Shown here: positions 1 through 6,362 of the stretch, piece by piece
Layout of the letters: the number at the start of each line of letters is the position of its first letter
How positions within the stretch are numbered: position 1 is the first letter of the stretch
Source: an uncultured Actinomycetes bacterium
GTDB taxonomy: Bacteria; Actinomycetota; Actinomycetes; Nanopelagicales; Nanopelagicaceae
Length of the DNA stretch: 10,778 nt
Direction: 5' to 3'
Assembly (NCBI GenBank): GCA_903845465.1
Contig: CAIMXQ010000053.1
Coordinates: 1-10,778 of the forward strand
Made by a program: the position numbers and the translations under genes
The notes under the pieces: generated by a model
Seen by the model: only the letters and a program-made list of their open reading frames with translations
Databases searched by the model: none
What the model was told of the DNA's origin: nothing

Positions 1-1562
1 GCAACGTTCTTACTGCGAGCACGGATATCGGCAATCTTTGCGATTGCATCGACAATTTCGTCGCGAGTACGAATGATTCCTACCAAGTTATGTGTGACTT
101 CCTGCAATTCGGCGTGAAGTGAGTATGAATTCTCCCCACCTGCGCGACTAAAGGGAGCTTCGATACGATCTGATGCTGCCTTAATTGTTGAATCCGAGAC
201 CGGGGTTGCACTGCTCTTCTTCACATATTCAGCTGCGGCCGCACCTGCGCGACGACCAAATACCAATAGATCTGTCAGTGAATTTCCACCAAGTCGATTT
301 GAACCGTGCATTCCACCAGCAACTTCACCTGCGGCATACAGTCCTGGGACTCCAACGGCTGCCGCTGTATCTGGTTCTACTTCGACGCCACCCATGACGT
401 AGTGACATGTTGGGCCGACTTCCATCGCTTCCTTAGTGATATCTACTCCGGCTAGTTCATAGAACTGGTGCCACATAGATGGAAGGCGCTTCTTAATAAC
501 TTCTGCAGGAATTCGCTTGGAAACATCGAGGAATACACCGCCATGTTCGGTACCGCGACCTGCTTTAACTTCTGTATTGATTGCGCGCGCAACTTCATCG
601 CGTGGAAGTAGCTCTGGCGGACGACGGTTATTGTCTTGGTCTTCATACCAGCGGTCTGCTTCTGCTTCGTTATCTGCGTACTGCTTCTTAAATACATCTG
701 GAATGTACTTAAACATAAAGCGTTCACCAAGATTATTGGTCAGGATTCCACCTTCACCACGAACAGATTCGGTAACAAGAATTCCGCGCACTGATGGTGG
801 CCAGACCATTCCAGTTGGGTGAAATTGCAAGAACTCCATATCAACGAGGTTGGCGCCAGCTTTTAAAGCAAGTGCATGTCCGTCGCCGGTACCTTCCCAT
901 GAGTTAGAGGTAATCTTAAAAGTTTTTCCAACGCCACCTGTTGCAATAACAACTGCCGGTGCTTCAAAGAGAACTTCAGATCCAGTCTCGCGCCAGTAAC
1001 CGTATGCGCCAGCGATTTTGCCGTTCTCTTTCAGAATTTCAGTAATGGTGCATTCAGCAAAAACTTTAATTCTCGCTTCCATGTCGCCGAATTCGCGACC
1101 ATCTGCCTGCTGCAAAGCAACTATCTTCTGCTGCATTGTGCGAATGAGTTCGAGTCCTGTGCGATCGCCGACGTGTGCAAGGCGTGGGTATTCGTGTCCA
1201 CCAAAGTTACGTTGTGAAATCTTTCCTTCTTTGGTGCGATCAAAGAGCGCGCCCCAAGTCTCGAGCTCCCAGATACGATCTGGCGCTTCCTTCGCATGAA
1301 GTTCTGCCATGCGATAGTGATTGAGGAATTTTCCACCGCGCATCGTGTCGCGAAAGTGAACCATCCAGTTGTCATTGTCATTGACGTTACCCATCGATGC
1401 TGCAGCGCCACCTTCTGCCATAACAGTGTGGGCCTTACCGAAGAGTGATTTACAGATGATGGCAACGCTCAAGCCAGATTCGCGCGCTTCTACAGCCGCA
1501 CGTAGGCCTGCGCCACCTGCGCCAATTACGAGTACGTCGTACTTATGTTTTTCGAGTGTCAT
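1..1562 (-). CDS. sdhA: Succinate dehydrogenase flavoprotein subunit SdhA (3' end outside window)
   Basis: FAD subunit that oxidises succinate to fumarate on the cytoplasmic face of the membrane and passes electrons to SdhB. The 520 visible codons hold the N-terminal dinucleotide-binding motif GAGGAGLRAA (residues 14-23), the covalent-FAD histidine context KAHTVMAEGG (His45), HPTG (His248), the catalytic-loop RGEGG (Arg268), CHYVMGG (His387) and HGSNRLGGNSL (Arg423). All expected active-site elements are present. Family members run to roughly 580-650 residues, so the C-terminal part lies beyond the left edge. The ATG start is 12 nt after the sdhC stop, with AAAGG overlapping that stop as a plausible ribosome site. 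The sdhC-sdhA order matches the mycobacterial Sdh1 operon (Rv0249c-Rv0248c), so sdhB should follow off-window. A fumarate reductase flavoprotein is the alternative, but the membrane partner favours Sdh. Confidence 0.95.
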   Translation of the reverse strand, partial: MTLEKHKYDVLVIGAGGAGLRAAVEARESGLSVAIICKSLFGKAHTVMAEGGAAASMGNVNDNDNWMVHFRDTMRGGKFLNHYRMAELHAKEAPDRIWELETWGALFDRTKEGKISQRNFGGHEYPRLAHVGDRTGLELIRTMQQKIVALQQADGREFGDMEARIKVFAECTITEILKENGKIAGAYGYWRETGSEVLFEAPAVVIATGGVGKTFKITSNSWEGTGDGHALALKAGANLVDMEFLQFHPTGMVWPPSVRGILVTESVRGEGGILTNNLGERFMFKYIPDVFKKQYADNEAEADRWYEDQDNNRRPPELLPRDEVARAINTEVKAGRGTEHGGVFLDVSKRIPAEVIKKRLPSMWHQFYELAGVDITKEAMEVGPTCHYVMGGVEVEPDTAAAVGVPGLYAAGEVAGGMHGSNRLGGNSLTDLLVFGRRAGAAAAEYVKKSSATPVSDSTIKAASDRIEAPFSRAGGENSYSLHAELQEVTHNLVGIIRTRDEIVDAIAKIADIRARSKNV

Positions 1563-1574
1563 CAGTGGCAACCT

Positions 1575-2375
1575 TTAGAAGAAGTAGAAATTGGTAATGG
1601 CGCCAGTGGCAACCGCGCGGACATAGACATCGGCAAATGCAACGCCGAAGAGAGAGACCCAAGCAAATTGCTGGTGGTAATGGTTAAGAGCTGAAGCCTG
1701 TGTCCATAACTTGTAACGGATTGGGTGCTTCGAGAAGTGCTTCAAACGTCCACCAAGTGTGTGGCGACATGTGTGACATGAAGCTGAGTAACCCCACAAC
1801 AAAGTTGCATTAGCAACCAACACAAGTGAACCAACGCTCATGTGGCCCCACTGTCCTTCTGCATTCTTAAATGCAAGAACTGCATCAATAGATAAGAGGA
1901 CGTTGAATACCAAACCTGCATAAAAGAACCAACGGTGCGCATTCTGCATAATTAAAGGTGCGCGAGTTTCTCCTGTGTACTTCTGGTGTGGCTCTGCAAC
2001 TGCACATGCAGGTGGAGACATCCAGAATGAACGGTAGTAAGCCTTGCGGTAGTAATAACAGGTCATTCGGAAGCCGAGTGGGAAGATCAAAATAAATAGT
2101 GCAGGAGAAATCACCATTCCGAAAATGGCGAGAGTTCCGATAGGCGTGCCGATGAGCGAGGCACCCTTAACGCATGCAGTTGAAAGACATGGTGAATAGA
2201 AAGGAGAGATCAGCGGTTCTGCAAAGTAGTTTGCATTTTCAAAGGCGCGAAACGTTGCGTAGATAATGAATGAGATAAGTACTGAAAAAGTAATAAGCGG
2301 TTCAATCCACCACTTGTCAGTGCGCAGCGTGCGCTCTTTAATCTTGGCGCGTGTTGGAGAAAAGACTCCGGACAT
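1575..2375 (-). CDS. sdhC: Succinate dehydrogenase membrane anchor, actinobacterial Sdh1 type
   Basis: Integral membrane subunit that anchors SdhAB and passes electrons to menaquinone. The 266 residues show about five hydrophobic helices, near residues 24-43, 78-104, 148-168, 180-197 and 236-255. That agrees with the single five-helix anchor of mycobacterial Sdh1 (Rv0249c-like) rather than the paired SdhC/SdhD of E. coli. A cysteine/histidine-rich stretch, SCHTCRH (residues 199-205), follows helix 4, and Cys63, Cys68 and Cys123 lie in loops. The start is well set: AGGGGAG lies 5 nt before the ATG, the strongest Shine-Dalgarno in the window. It is first in the operon and followed 12 nt later by sdhA. 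Its leader carries two inverted repeats, listed separately. The family assignment comes from topology, length and operon position. I cannot tell whether haem b is bound; the mycobacterial Sdh1 relative is described as haem-free. Confidence 0.88.
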   Translation of the reverse strand: MSGVFSPTRAKIKERTLRTDKWWIEPLITFSVLISFIIYATFRAFENANYFAEPLISPFYSPCLSTACVKGASLIGTPIGTLAIFGMVISPALFILIFPLGFRMTCYYYRKAYYRSFWMSPPACAVAEPHQKYTGETRAPLIMQNAHRWFFYAGLVFNVLLSIDAVLAFKNAEGQWGHMSVGSLVLVANATLLWGYSASCHTCRHTLGGRLKHFSKHPIRYKLWTQASALNHYHQQFAWVSLFGVAFADVYVRAVATGAITNFYFF

Positions 2376-2391
2376 ATGTGCTCCCCTAAAT

Positions 2392-2408
2392 TTCCCACCG
2401 CATGGGAA
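2392..2408. repeat. Perfect inverted repeat just upstream of the sdhC ribosome site
   Basis: TTCCCA-N5-TGGGAA, a perfect 6-bp inverted repeat with a 5-nt centre (ccgca on the plus strand), ends 5 nt before the sdhC Shine-Dalgarno. It could be a dimeric repressor operator or an RNA hairpin. The TTCCC arm on the sdhC-sense strand could also pair with the GGGGA of the ribosome site (one U-G), so a competing fold that masks translation is possible. I do not recognise it as the box of a named regulator. Confidence 0.55.
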
Positions 2409-2436
2409 CTACTAATAAGAGAAGTGTGCGCTCACT

Positions 2437-2461
2437 GGCTATAAGTCGCTAGGCGATAGCC
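2437..2461. repeat. Inverted repeat / possible 5'-end stem-loop of the sdh leader
   Basis: GGCTAT and ATAGCC form a perfect 6-bp stem (2437-2442 with 2456-2461). A small CGC/GCG stem (2447-2449 with 2453-2455) lies inside it, separated on one side by a 4-nt bulge. If transcription starts from the CATAAT box at 2471-2476, this stem would begin within 2-3 nt of the mRNA 5' end. There it could slow decay or take part in regulation. It is short and could be chance. Confidence 0.35.
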
Positions 2462-2470
2462 CGCATATTG

Positions 2471-2476
2471 ATTATG
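2471..2476 (-). promoter_or_regulatory. Candidate -10 box for the sdh operon
   Basis: On the minus strand this reads CATAAT, five of six matches to TATAAT. A start 7-8 nt downstream would give a leader of about 88 nt before the sdhC ATG, containing both inverted repeats. No convincing -35 hexamer lies 16-19 nt upstream, so support is moderate. Confidence 0.35.
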
Positions 2477-2506
2477 AAGTCAGCCACAAGATGGGCGGGA
2501 AATGCG

Positions 2507-2536
2507 AAACCCGCCTCCGAATTCAGAGACGGGCTT
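2507..2536 (-). terminator. Terminator-like hairpin after tRNA-Ser
   Basis: An 11-bp stem (2507-2517 with 2526-2536, including two G-T pairs) with an 8-nt loop lies 11 nt past the tRNA 3' end. The distal arm on the minus strand ends in TTT, followed by CGCATTT, a weak U-tract. It would end the ugpQ-to-tRNA transcript before the sdh promoter region. Confidence 0.6.
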
Positions 2537-2547
2537 TGCTATCAGCG

Positions 2548-2630
2548 CGGAGGACGTGGGATTTGAACCCACGAAGGTTTCCCTTGCCGGTTTTCAAGAC
2601 CGGTGCACTCGGCCGCTATGCGAGTCCTCC
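2548..2630 (-). tRNA. tRNA-Ser, anticodon UGA
   Basis: The 83-nt cloverleaf reads on the minus strand. The acceptor stem GGAGGAC/GTCCTCC is perfect with discriminator G. There is a short GCA/TGC D stem, an anticodon stem CCGGT/ACCGG-type with loop CTTGAAA (anticodon at 2594-2596), and a long variable arm AAGG-GAAA-CCTT. The T arm is GTGGG-TTCAAAT-CCCAC. The long variable arm and the UGA anticodon make it serine, reading UCA and related codons. The 3' CCA is not encoded (CGC follows the discriminator base), so CCA must be added by nucleotidyltransferase. It sits at the end of the gene run that contains serS, the enzyme that charges it, with one gene between. Confidence 0.97.
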
Positions 2631-2637
2631 GTGGGAG

Positions 2638-2665
2638 AGATTACCCGAAATCGGCTGCTTGGAAA
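2638..2665 (-). promoter_or_regulatory. Candidate promoter of tRNA-Ser with no 5' leader
   Basis: TAATCT (2638-2643, minus strand) lies exactly 7 nt before the first mature base of the tRNA. TTTCCA (2660-2665) lies 16 nt further up and matches TTGACA at four of six positions. The 7-nt spacing equals that at the leaderless genes in this window, so transcription could start at tRNA position 1. Read-through from the upstream genes is also possible. Confidence 0.5.
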
Positions 2666-2692
2666 AATCGACCTGTAATTGACGCTGAAGAT

Positions 2693-3523
2693 TTACGCTG
2701 GAAGTTCAAGCAATTGTTCGATGATTATTGCAACACCATCTTCTTCACATGCTCCTGCAACACCCTTTGCATATTTGCGAGCATCGGGATGACCATCTTC
2801 CATAGCAAATGATCGACCGCACCATTCGAGCATTGAGAAATCATTTGGATTATCACCAAATGAAACGCAATCTGCTGCATCAATTCCGTGGCGAGCTGCA
2901 ATCTTTGCAAGAGTCATTCCTTTTGAAACACCAAGTGCGGAAATCTCAAGAAGTGAATCATGTGGATTGGAGTGTGTCACTGTGACTAATCCTTCAAGTT
3001 CACGCAAGGCAATCTCAAGCATTTCATCGGATGAAAGTTCTTGCTGCGAGCAGCGCGCTAGCAACTTCAGTGATGGCGCTGAAATAACATCTTCAATGAG
3101 ATCAACGCCGACATTATCGAGTCCAACATCCCAGCGAGGGATATAAATCTTCTCGCGATGGAAATAACTATGTGATTCAACAGCAAATGAGATTTGCGGG
3201 ATTGCTGCACGTAAACGTTTGACTGTCTCTAACTGTGCATCAACAGGGATTAACCACTCTTCCAGAACTTTATCGTTGTGAAGGTCATACAACATTGCGC
3301 CATTGCCGCAGATTGCTCCACCGATTCCAAATGCTTCTTTGATCTCAGGCATCCACCGTGGTGGGCGACCTGTAACAAAGTAAATTTCGATACCCATGGA
3401 ATGAGCTTTACGGAATGCATCTATAGTGCGCTGCGTAATATCTCCGTAATGCGCAACGATTGTTCCATCGAGATCTGAAGCAATTAACTTAGGGCGACGC
3501 TCAAAGTGTTGGTGAACGCTCAC
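2693..3523 (-). CDS. HAD-superfamily hydrolase, Cof/IIB type
   Basis: Predicted cytoplasmic Mg-dependent phosphatase of 276 residues, the usual length for Cof-like HAD proteins. All four HAD motifs are visible: DLDGT with nucleophile Asp17 and Asp19, TGR (Thr51-Arg53), Lys201 in SKGM, and GDNPND (Asp224, Asn227, Asp228). The large cap between motifs II and III is of the IIB kind, typical of sugar-phosphate or nucleotide phosphatases; the substrate cannot be read from the sequence. It starts with GTG, which overlaps the serS stop in a GTGA arrangement, so translation is probably coupled to serS. A similar HAD gene often sits near serS in actinobacteria. It may act as a housecleaning phosphatase, but that is inference. 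Confidence 0.9.
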   Translation of the reverse strand: MSVHQHFERRPKLIASDLDGTIVAHYGDITQRTIDAFRKAHSMGIEIYFVTGRPPRWMPEIKEAFGIGGAICGNGAMLYDLHNDKVLEEWLIPVDAQLETVKRLRAAIPQISFAVESHSYFHREKIYIPRWDVGLDNVGVDLIEDVISAPSLKLLARCSQQELSSDEMLEIALRELEGLVTVTHSNPHDSLLEISALGVSKGMTLAKIAARHGIDAADCVSFGDNPNDFSMLEWCGRSFAMEDGHPDARKYAKGVAGACEEDGVAIIIEQLLELPA

Positions 3524-4788
3524 ACGAGCTCGAATTTCTTCATTCCAAGGAATGGTTGAAGTGCTGCAGGGACATTGACTGTTCCATCAGCATTCTGATG
3601 ATTCTCTAAAATCGCAACAATCATGCGAGGGATAGCAACCAGAGTTCCATTGAGTGTTGCAATAGCTTTGGCGCCTTCGGAATCCTTGTAGCGAATATTC
3701 AAGCGGCGAGCCTGGAATTCGGTGCAGTTAGAGGTACTAGTGACTTCGCGGTAGGCACCTTGTGTTGGAACCCACGCTTCGATATCGAATTTACGTGTGG
3801 CAGATGACCCAAGATCGCCAGATGCAACATCGATGACGCGGAATGGAATCTCCATCGCATTGAGGAAATCTTTCTCCCATTGCAATAGGCGCAGATGTTC
3901 AGCCTTTGCATCTTCTGGTTTACAGAAGGTAAACATTTCAACTTTATCAAATTGGTGAACGCGAATGATTCCGCGGGTGTCTTTGCCATATGTGCCTGCT
4001 TCTCGGCGGAAACATGATGAGTAACCGGCGTATCGAAGTGGCAATTTATCTTCAGGCAAAATTTCATCCATATGCATCGCAGCAAGAGGGACTTCAGATG
4101 TGCCAACGAGATAGACATCATCTTTCTCGATTCGGTAAACATTTTCTGCAGCTTGGCCCAAGAATCCTGTGCCTTCCATTGCAGCGGGATTTACCAGCAC
4201 AGGTGGAATTACTGGTGAGAACCCGTTCTTTAACGCGCTTTGAATTGCGTAATTAACGAGTGCAAATTCAAGAAGTGCTCCAACGCCAGTTAAATAGTAT
4301 GAGCGAGAACCGGCAACTTTTGCGCCGCGTTCGGTATCAATTGCACCAAGCAACTTTCCGAGCTCGACATGATCCTTAGGTTCAAATCCATCTTTAGTGA
4401 AATCGCGTGGAGTTCCCACGTGTTCGATAGTGACGAAATCTTCTTCGCCGCCGATGGGTGCATCTGTATCAAGTAAATTGGAAAGTTGCAGAATCATTTG
4501 CTTGGCCTGCTCTTCAATCTCTGAACGCTTTGAATCAGCTGCTTTGACCCTATCTGCTAACTCTTTTGCATTAGCAAGGAGCGCAGCTTTTTCATCACCT
4601 TTTGCAGCACCTACGTTCTTAGAGAGAACGTTCTGCTCTTGGCGTAGGGTTTCAAATTCAGCTAGCGCTTTACGTTTGATTTCATCAATGGCAATGATCT
4701 GATCAACGAGCTCAACGTTTTCGCCACGACCTTTTTGTGAAGCGCGGACGACATCAGGGTTCTCGCGCAGAAACTTGATATCAATCAT
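3520..4788 (-). CDS. serS: Seryl-tRNA synthetase
   Basis: Class II synthetase that activates serine and charges tRNA-Ser in the cytosol. The 422 residues match bacterial SerRS length. Residues 27-105 form the charged heptad-rich helical arm that grips the long variable arm of tRNA-Ser. The catalytic core follows, with TSE (230-232) for serine recognition, motif 2 FRREAG (260-265), the SSNCTEFQARR loop (353-362 region) and motif 3 around GTLVAIPR (Arg388). The ATG overlaps the pheA stop as ATGA, and AGAGG lies a few bases before it. The stop overlaps the start of the HAD gene, so pheA-serS-HAD form one coupled unit. No T-box or other leader regulation is possible here because there is no leader. 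A tRNA-Ser gene lies 0.9 kb downstream on the same strand. Confidence 0.98.
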   Translation of the reverse strand: MIDIKFLRENPDVVRASQKGRGENVELVDQIIAIDEIKRKALAEFETLRQEQNVLSKNVGAAKGDEKAALLANAKELADRVKAADSKRSEIEEQAKQMILQLSNLLDTDAPIGGEEDFVTIEHVGTPRDFTKDGFEPKDHVELGKLLGAIDTERGAKVAGSRSYYLTGVGALLEFALVNYAIQSALKNGFSPVIPPVLVNPAAMEGTGFLGQAAENVYRIEKDDVYLVGTSEVPLAAMHMDEILPEDKLPLRYAGYSSCFRREAGTYGKDTRGIIRVHQFDKVEMFTFCKPEDAKAEHLRLLQWEKDFLNAMEIPFRVIDVASGDLGSSATRKFDIEAWVPTQGAYREVTSTSNCTEFQARRLNIRYKDSEGAKAIATLNGTLVAIPRMIVAILENHQNADGTVNVPAALQPFLGMKKFELV

Positions 4789-5627
4789 GAACGGACCTCT
4801 CGTGGGTAAGAACCTAAGAATCTGATGTCATCGCATATCTCGCGGAGCTCTTCAACGCACTTTCCGACGGAAGCGTCGTTGATATGGCCCTCGACATCAA
4901 TAATGAAATGGTAGTGACCAAGTTCGCGACCTGTTGGACGTGACTGGATAAATGTCAGGTTAACTTCATGTTTTGCAAAGACTTGAAGGATTTCAAGGAG
5001 GGCGCCCGCGTGATCGATATCGATAAAGACTGCCATTGAGGTGCGATCGTTGCCGGTTGGTTCTGGCATCCACCCTGGTTTCTGGGCACAGATGAATCGA
5101 GTTACAGCGGCATCGTTATCGCCAATATTGTCTTGCACAATCTCGAGACCAAAATGGGTAGCAGCAGCACTTGATGCAATTGCAGCATCGAGTTCGCCCT
5201 TGCTAACAGCTTCAGCTGCAGCAGATGTTGAGTTCGTTGCAACTATCTCTGCATGCGGATAATTCTTGGCAATATATTCGCGACACTGTGATTCGGCATG
5301 TGGGTGTGTACCAATGCGCTTGATTGATGTTGCACCTGGCTTTGTCATAAATGCAAAAGTGACAGCAAGAGTTACTTCGCTGGCAATAGTGAGTGGATCA
5401 CCCGTTGCAAGTTCGTCGAGTGTGCGAGCAACAACGCCTTCGACAGAATTTTCAATCGGCACTAGTGCAAACTGCGCATCGCCTTTTCGCACTGCATCGA
5501 GTGCCGCTGTGACGTTTGCATAAGGAATAAGAACATCGGAATCGCATGTAATCTTCTTAAGAGCGGCTTCAGTAAATGTGCCGACTGGCCCTAAATAGGC
5601 GAATCTCTGGCTTTCGGCGGCGCTCAC
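4785..5627 (-). CDS. pheA: Prephenate dehydratase
   Basis: Converts prephenate to phenylpyruvate, the committed step to phenylalanine. The protein has 280 residues with no chorismate mutase domain, so it is the monofunctional actinobacterial form. The catalytic domain (residues 8-185) carries YLGPVGTFTE, PIENS (57-61), THPHA and the active-site TRF (Thr176-Phe178). A C-terminal ACT domain (about 195-275) for phenylalanine feedback has the GAL element (208-210) and the second ligand motif as QSRP (228-231) rather than the commoner ESRP. The start is GTG, 3 nt after the ugpQ stop, with only a weak ribosome site, so coupling to ugpQ is likely. The stop overlaps serS. pheA, serS and a glycerophosphodiesterase gene also lie near each other in mycobacteria. 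Confidence 0.96.
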   Translation of the reverse strand: MSAAESQRFAYLGPVGTFTEAALKKITCDSDVLIPYANVTAALDAVRKGDAQFALVPIENSVEGVVARTLDELATGDPLTIASEVTLAVTFAFMTKPGATSIKRIGTHPHAESQCREYIAKNYPHAEIVATNSTSAAAEAVSKGELDAAIASSAAATHFGLEIVQDNIGDNDAAVTRFICAQKPGWMPEPTGNDRTSMAVFIDIDHAGALLEILQVFAKHEVNLTFIQSRPTGRELGHYHFIIDVEGHINDASVGKCVEELREICDDIRFLGSYPREVRS

Positions 5628-5630
5628 TGG

Positions 5631-6326
5631 TTAAGGATACCTGAGTACCTCGCGTGCATGTGCCGGCTTATTTGTGATGAGAATATCGACGCCTATCTGC
5701 GCACATAATTTGATATCTGCATCATCATCGACAGTCCAGACATTGAGCGAGCGCCCAAGCTCTTTGATTCGCTGGGCGCGAATTGGTTCTTCGCGTAACT
5801 CATTGATTCCGGGGCCAATAGTTTTCGCTGATGACAACTTTGCTTGAAACCATGGAGTGTTCTTATGCATCAAGAAAGTTGTCGGGATTGTGCGATCTAA
5901 TCTCTTCATCTTTTCGATTGCAAACCAACTAAAAGACATCACTGAAACATCAATCTTCTCAATTCCCTTAGTTGTCGTCAGTTTTTCGACAACAACTTCT
6001 TCAATCCGATTGCCGGATAAAACCGGATGTTTCGTCTCGATTAAGACACCTTTCTTACTTTTCACCGCAAATGCGAGAAATTCATCGAGTGTGAGGATCT
6101 GCGGGTAAGCACGAGATACCTCTTTATATGTCATCTCTGCGATCAAACCTCGGTTGGCTGCACGTGCAAGCATCGTCGCGTCGTGCCAGAGAACTGGGAC
6201 TTCATCCTTGGTTAATCGAACATCGCATTCAAAGCCATCGGCCCCTTGTGCGACTGCGCCTTCGTATGCAGCGAGAGTGAGCTCTGGAAAATCAGCGCTG
6301 GCACCGCGGTGAGCATAGATAAGCAT
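5631..6326 (-). CDS. ugpQ: Glycerophosphodiester phosphodiesterase
   Basis: Hydrolyses glycerophosphodiesters from phospholipid turnover to glycerol-3-phosphate and an alcohol. The 231-residue protein begins almost directly with the active site: YAHRGAS (His6, Arg7), ECDV (Glu33, Asp35), HD (His48), IETK (Glu97, Lys99), VWTVD (196-200) and the C-terminal ITNKP. The metal and catalytic residues of the GDPD TIM barrel are all present. There is no signal peptide, so it should be cytosolic like UgpQ. The usual PENT reads PELT (14-17). A longer frame opens upstream to 6485, but the extra 53 residues overlap the divergent pstP gene and resemble no GDPD. The chosen ATG follows a TACTCT box by 7 nt, consistent with leaderless translation. 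It heads the ugpQ-pheA-serS-HAD run. The gene symbol is by similarity to the cytosolic family. Confidence 0.9.
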   Translation of the reverse strand: MLIYAHRGASADFPELTLAAYEGAVAQGADGFECDVRLTKDEVPVLWHDATMLARAANRGLIAEMTYKEVSRAYPQILTLDEFLAFAVKSKKGVLIETKHPVLSGNRIEEVVVEKLTTTKGIEKIDVSVMSFSWFAIEKMKRLDRTIPTTFLMHKNTPWFQAKLSSAKTIGPGINELREEPIRAQRIKELGRSLNVWTVDDDADIKLCAQIGVDILITNKPAHAREVLRYP

Positions 6327-6333
6327 GAGACCG

Positions 6334-6339
6334 AGAGTA
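6334..6339 (-). promoter_or_regulatory. Leaderless -10 box of ugpQ operon
   Basis: TACTCT on the minus strand fits the actinobacterial TANNNT -10 pattern and ends 7 nt before the ugpQ ATG, so the A of ATG would be about +1. No Shine-Dalgarno precedes the ATG. The box lies in the 36-bp divergent gap and is only 10 bp from the opposing pstP box. The -35 region, inside the start of pstP, is weak. Confidence 0.6.
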
Positions 6340-6349
6340 GCAAAGAGAT

Positions 6350-6355
6350 TAGGCT
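6350..6355 (+). promoter_or_regulatory. Leaderless -10 box of pstP-pknB
   Basis: TAGGCT fits TANNNT and lies exactly 7 nt before the pstP ATG at 6363, again pointing to transcription starting on the start codon. It is back to back with the ugpQ box, so two polymerases could not occupy both at once. An AGG inside the box is a poor Shine-Dalgarno alternative. Confidence 0.55.
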
Positions 6356-6362
6356 TACCCAC

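Noticed and set aside
185..1578. Plus-strand open frames across the sdhA region
   Set aside because: They are antisense to a fully conserved sdhA, have low-complexity or basic composition, and show no domain or start signal.
1..2375. Fumarate reductase rather than succinate dehydrogenase
   Set aside because: The single five-helix anchor and the anchor-flavoprotein order match actinobacterial Sdh1; nothing points to a FrdC/FrdD pair.
4785..4800. T-box or other leader control of serS
   Set aside because: serS starts inside the pheA stop codon, so there is no room for an upstream leader, and no T-box-like bulge sequence is seen.
6246..6362. 39-residue N-terminal extension of the PP2C phosphatase
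   Set aside because: It overlaps ugpQ in antisense, has no PP2C similarity, and the ATG at 6363 sits at the right distance from both the first PP2C motif and the TAGGCT box.
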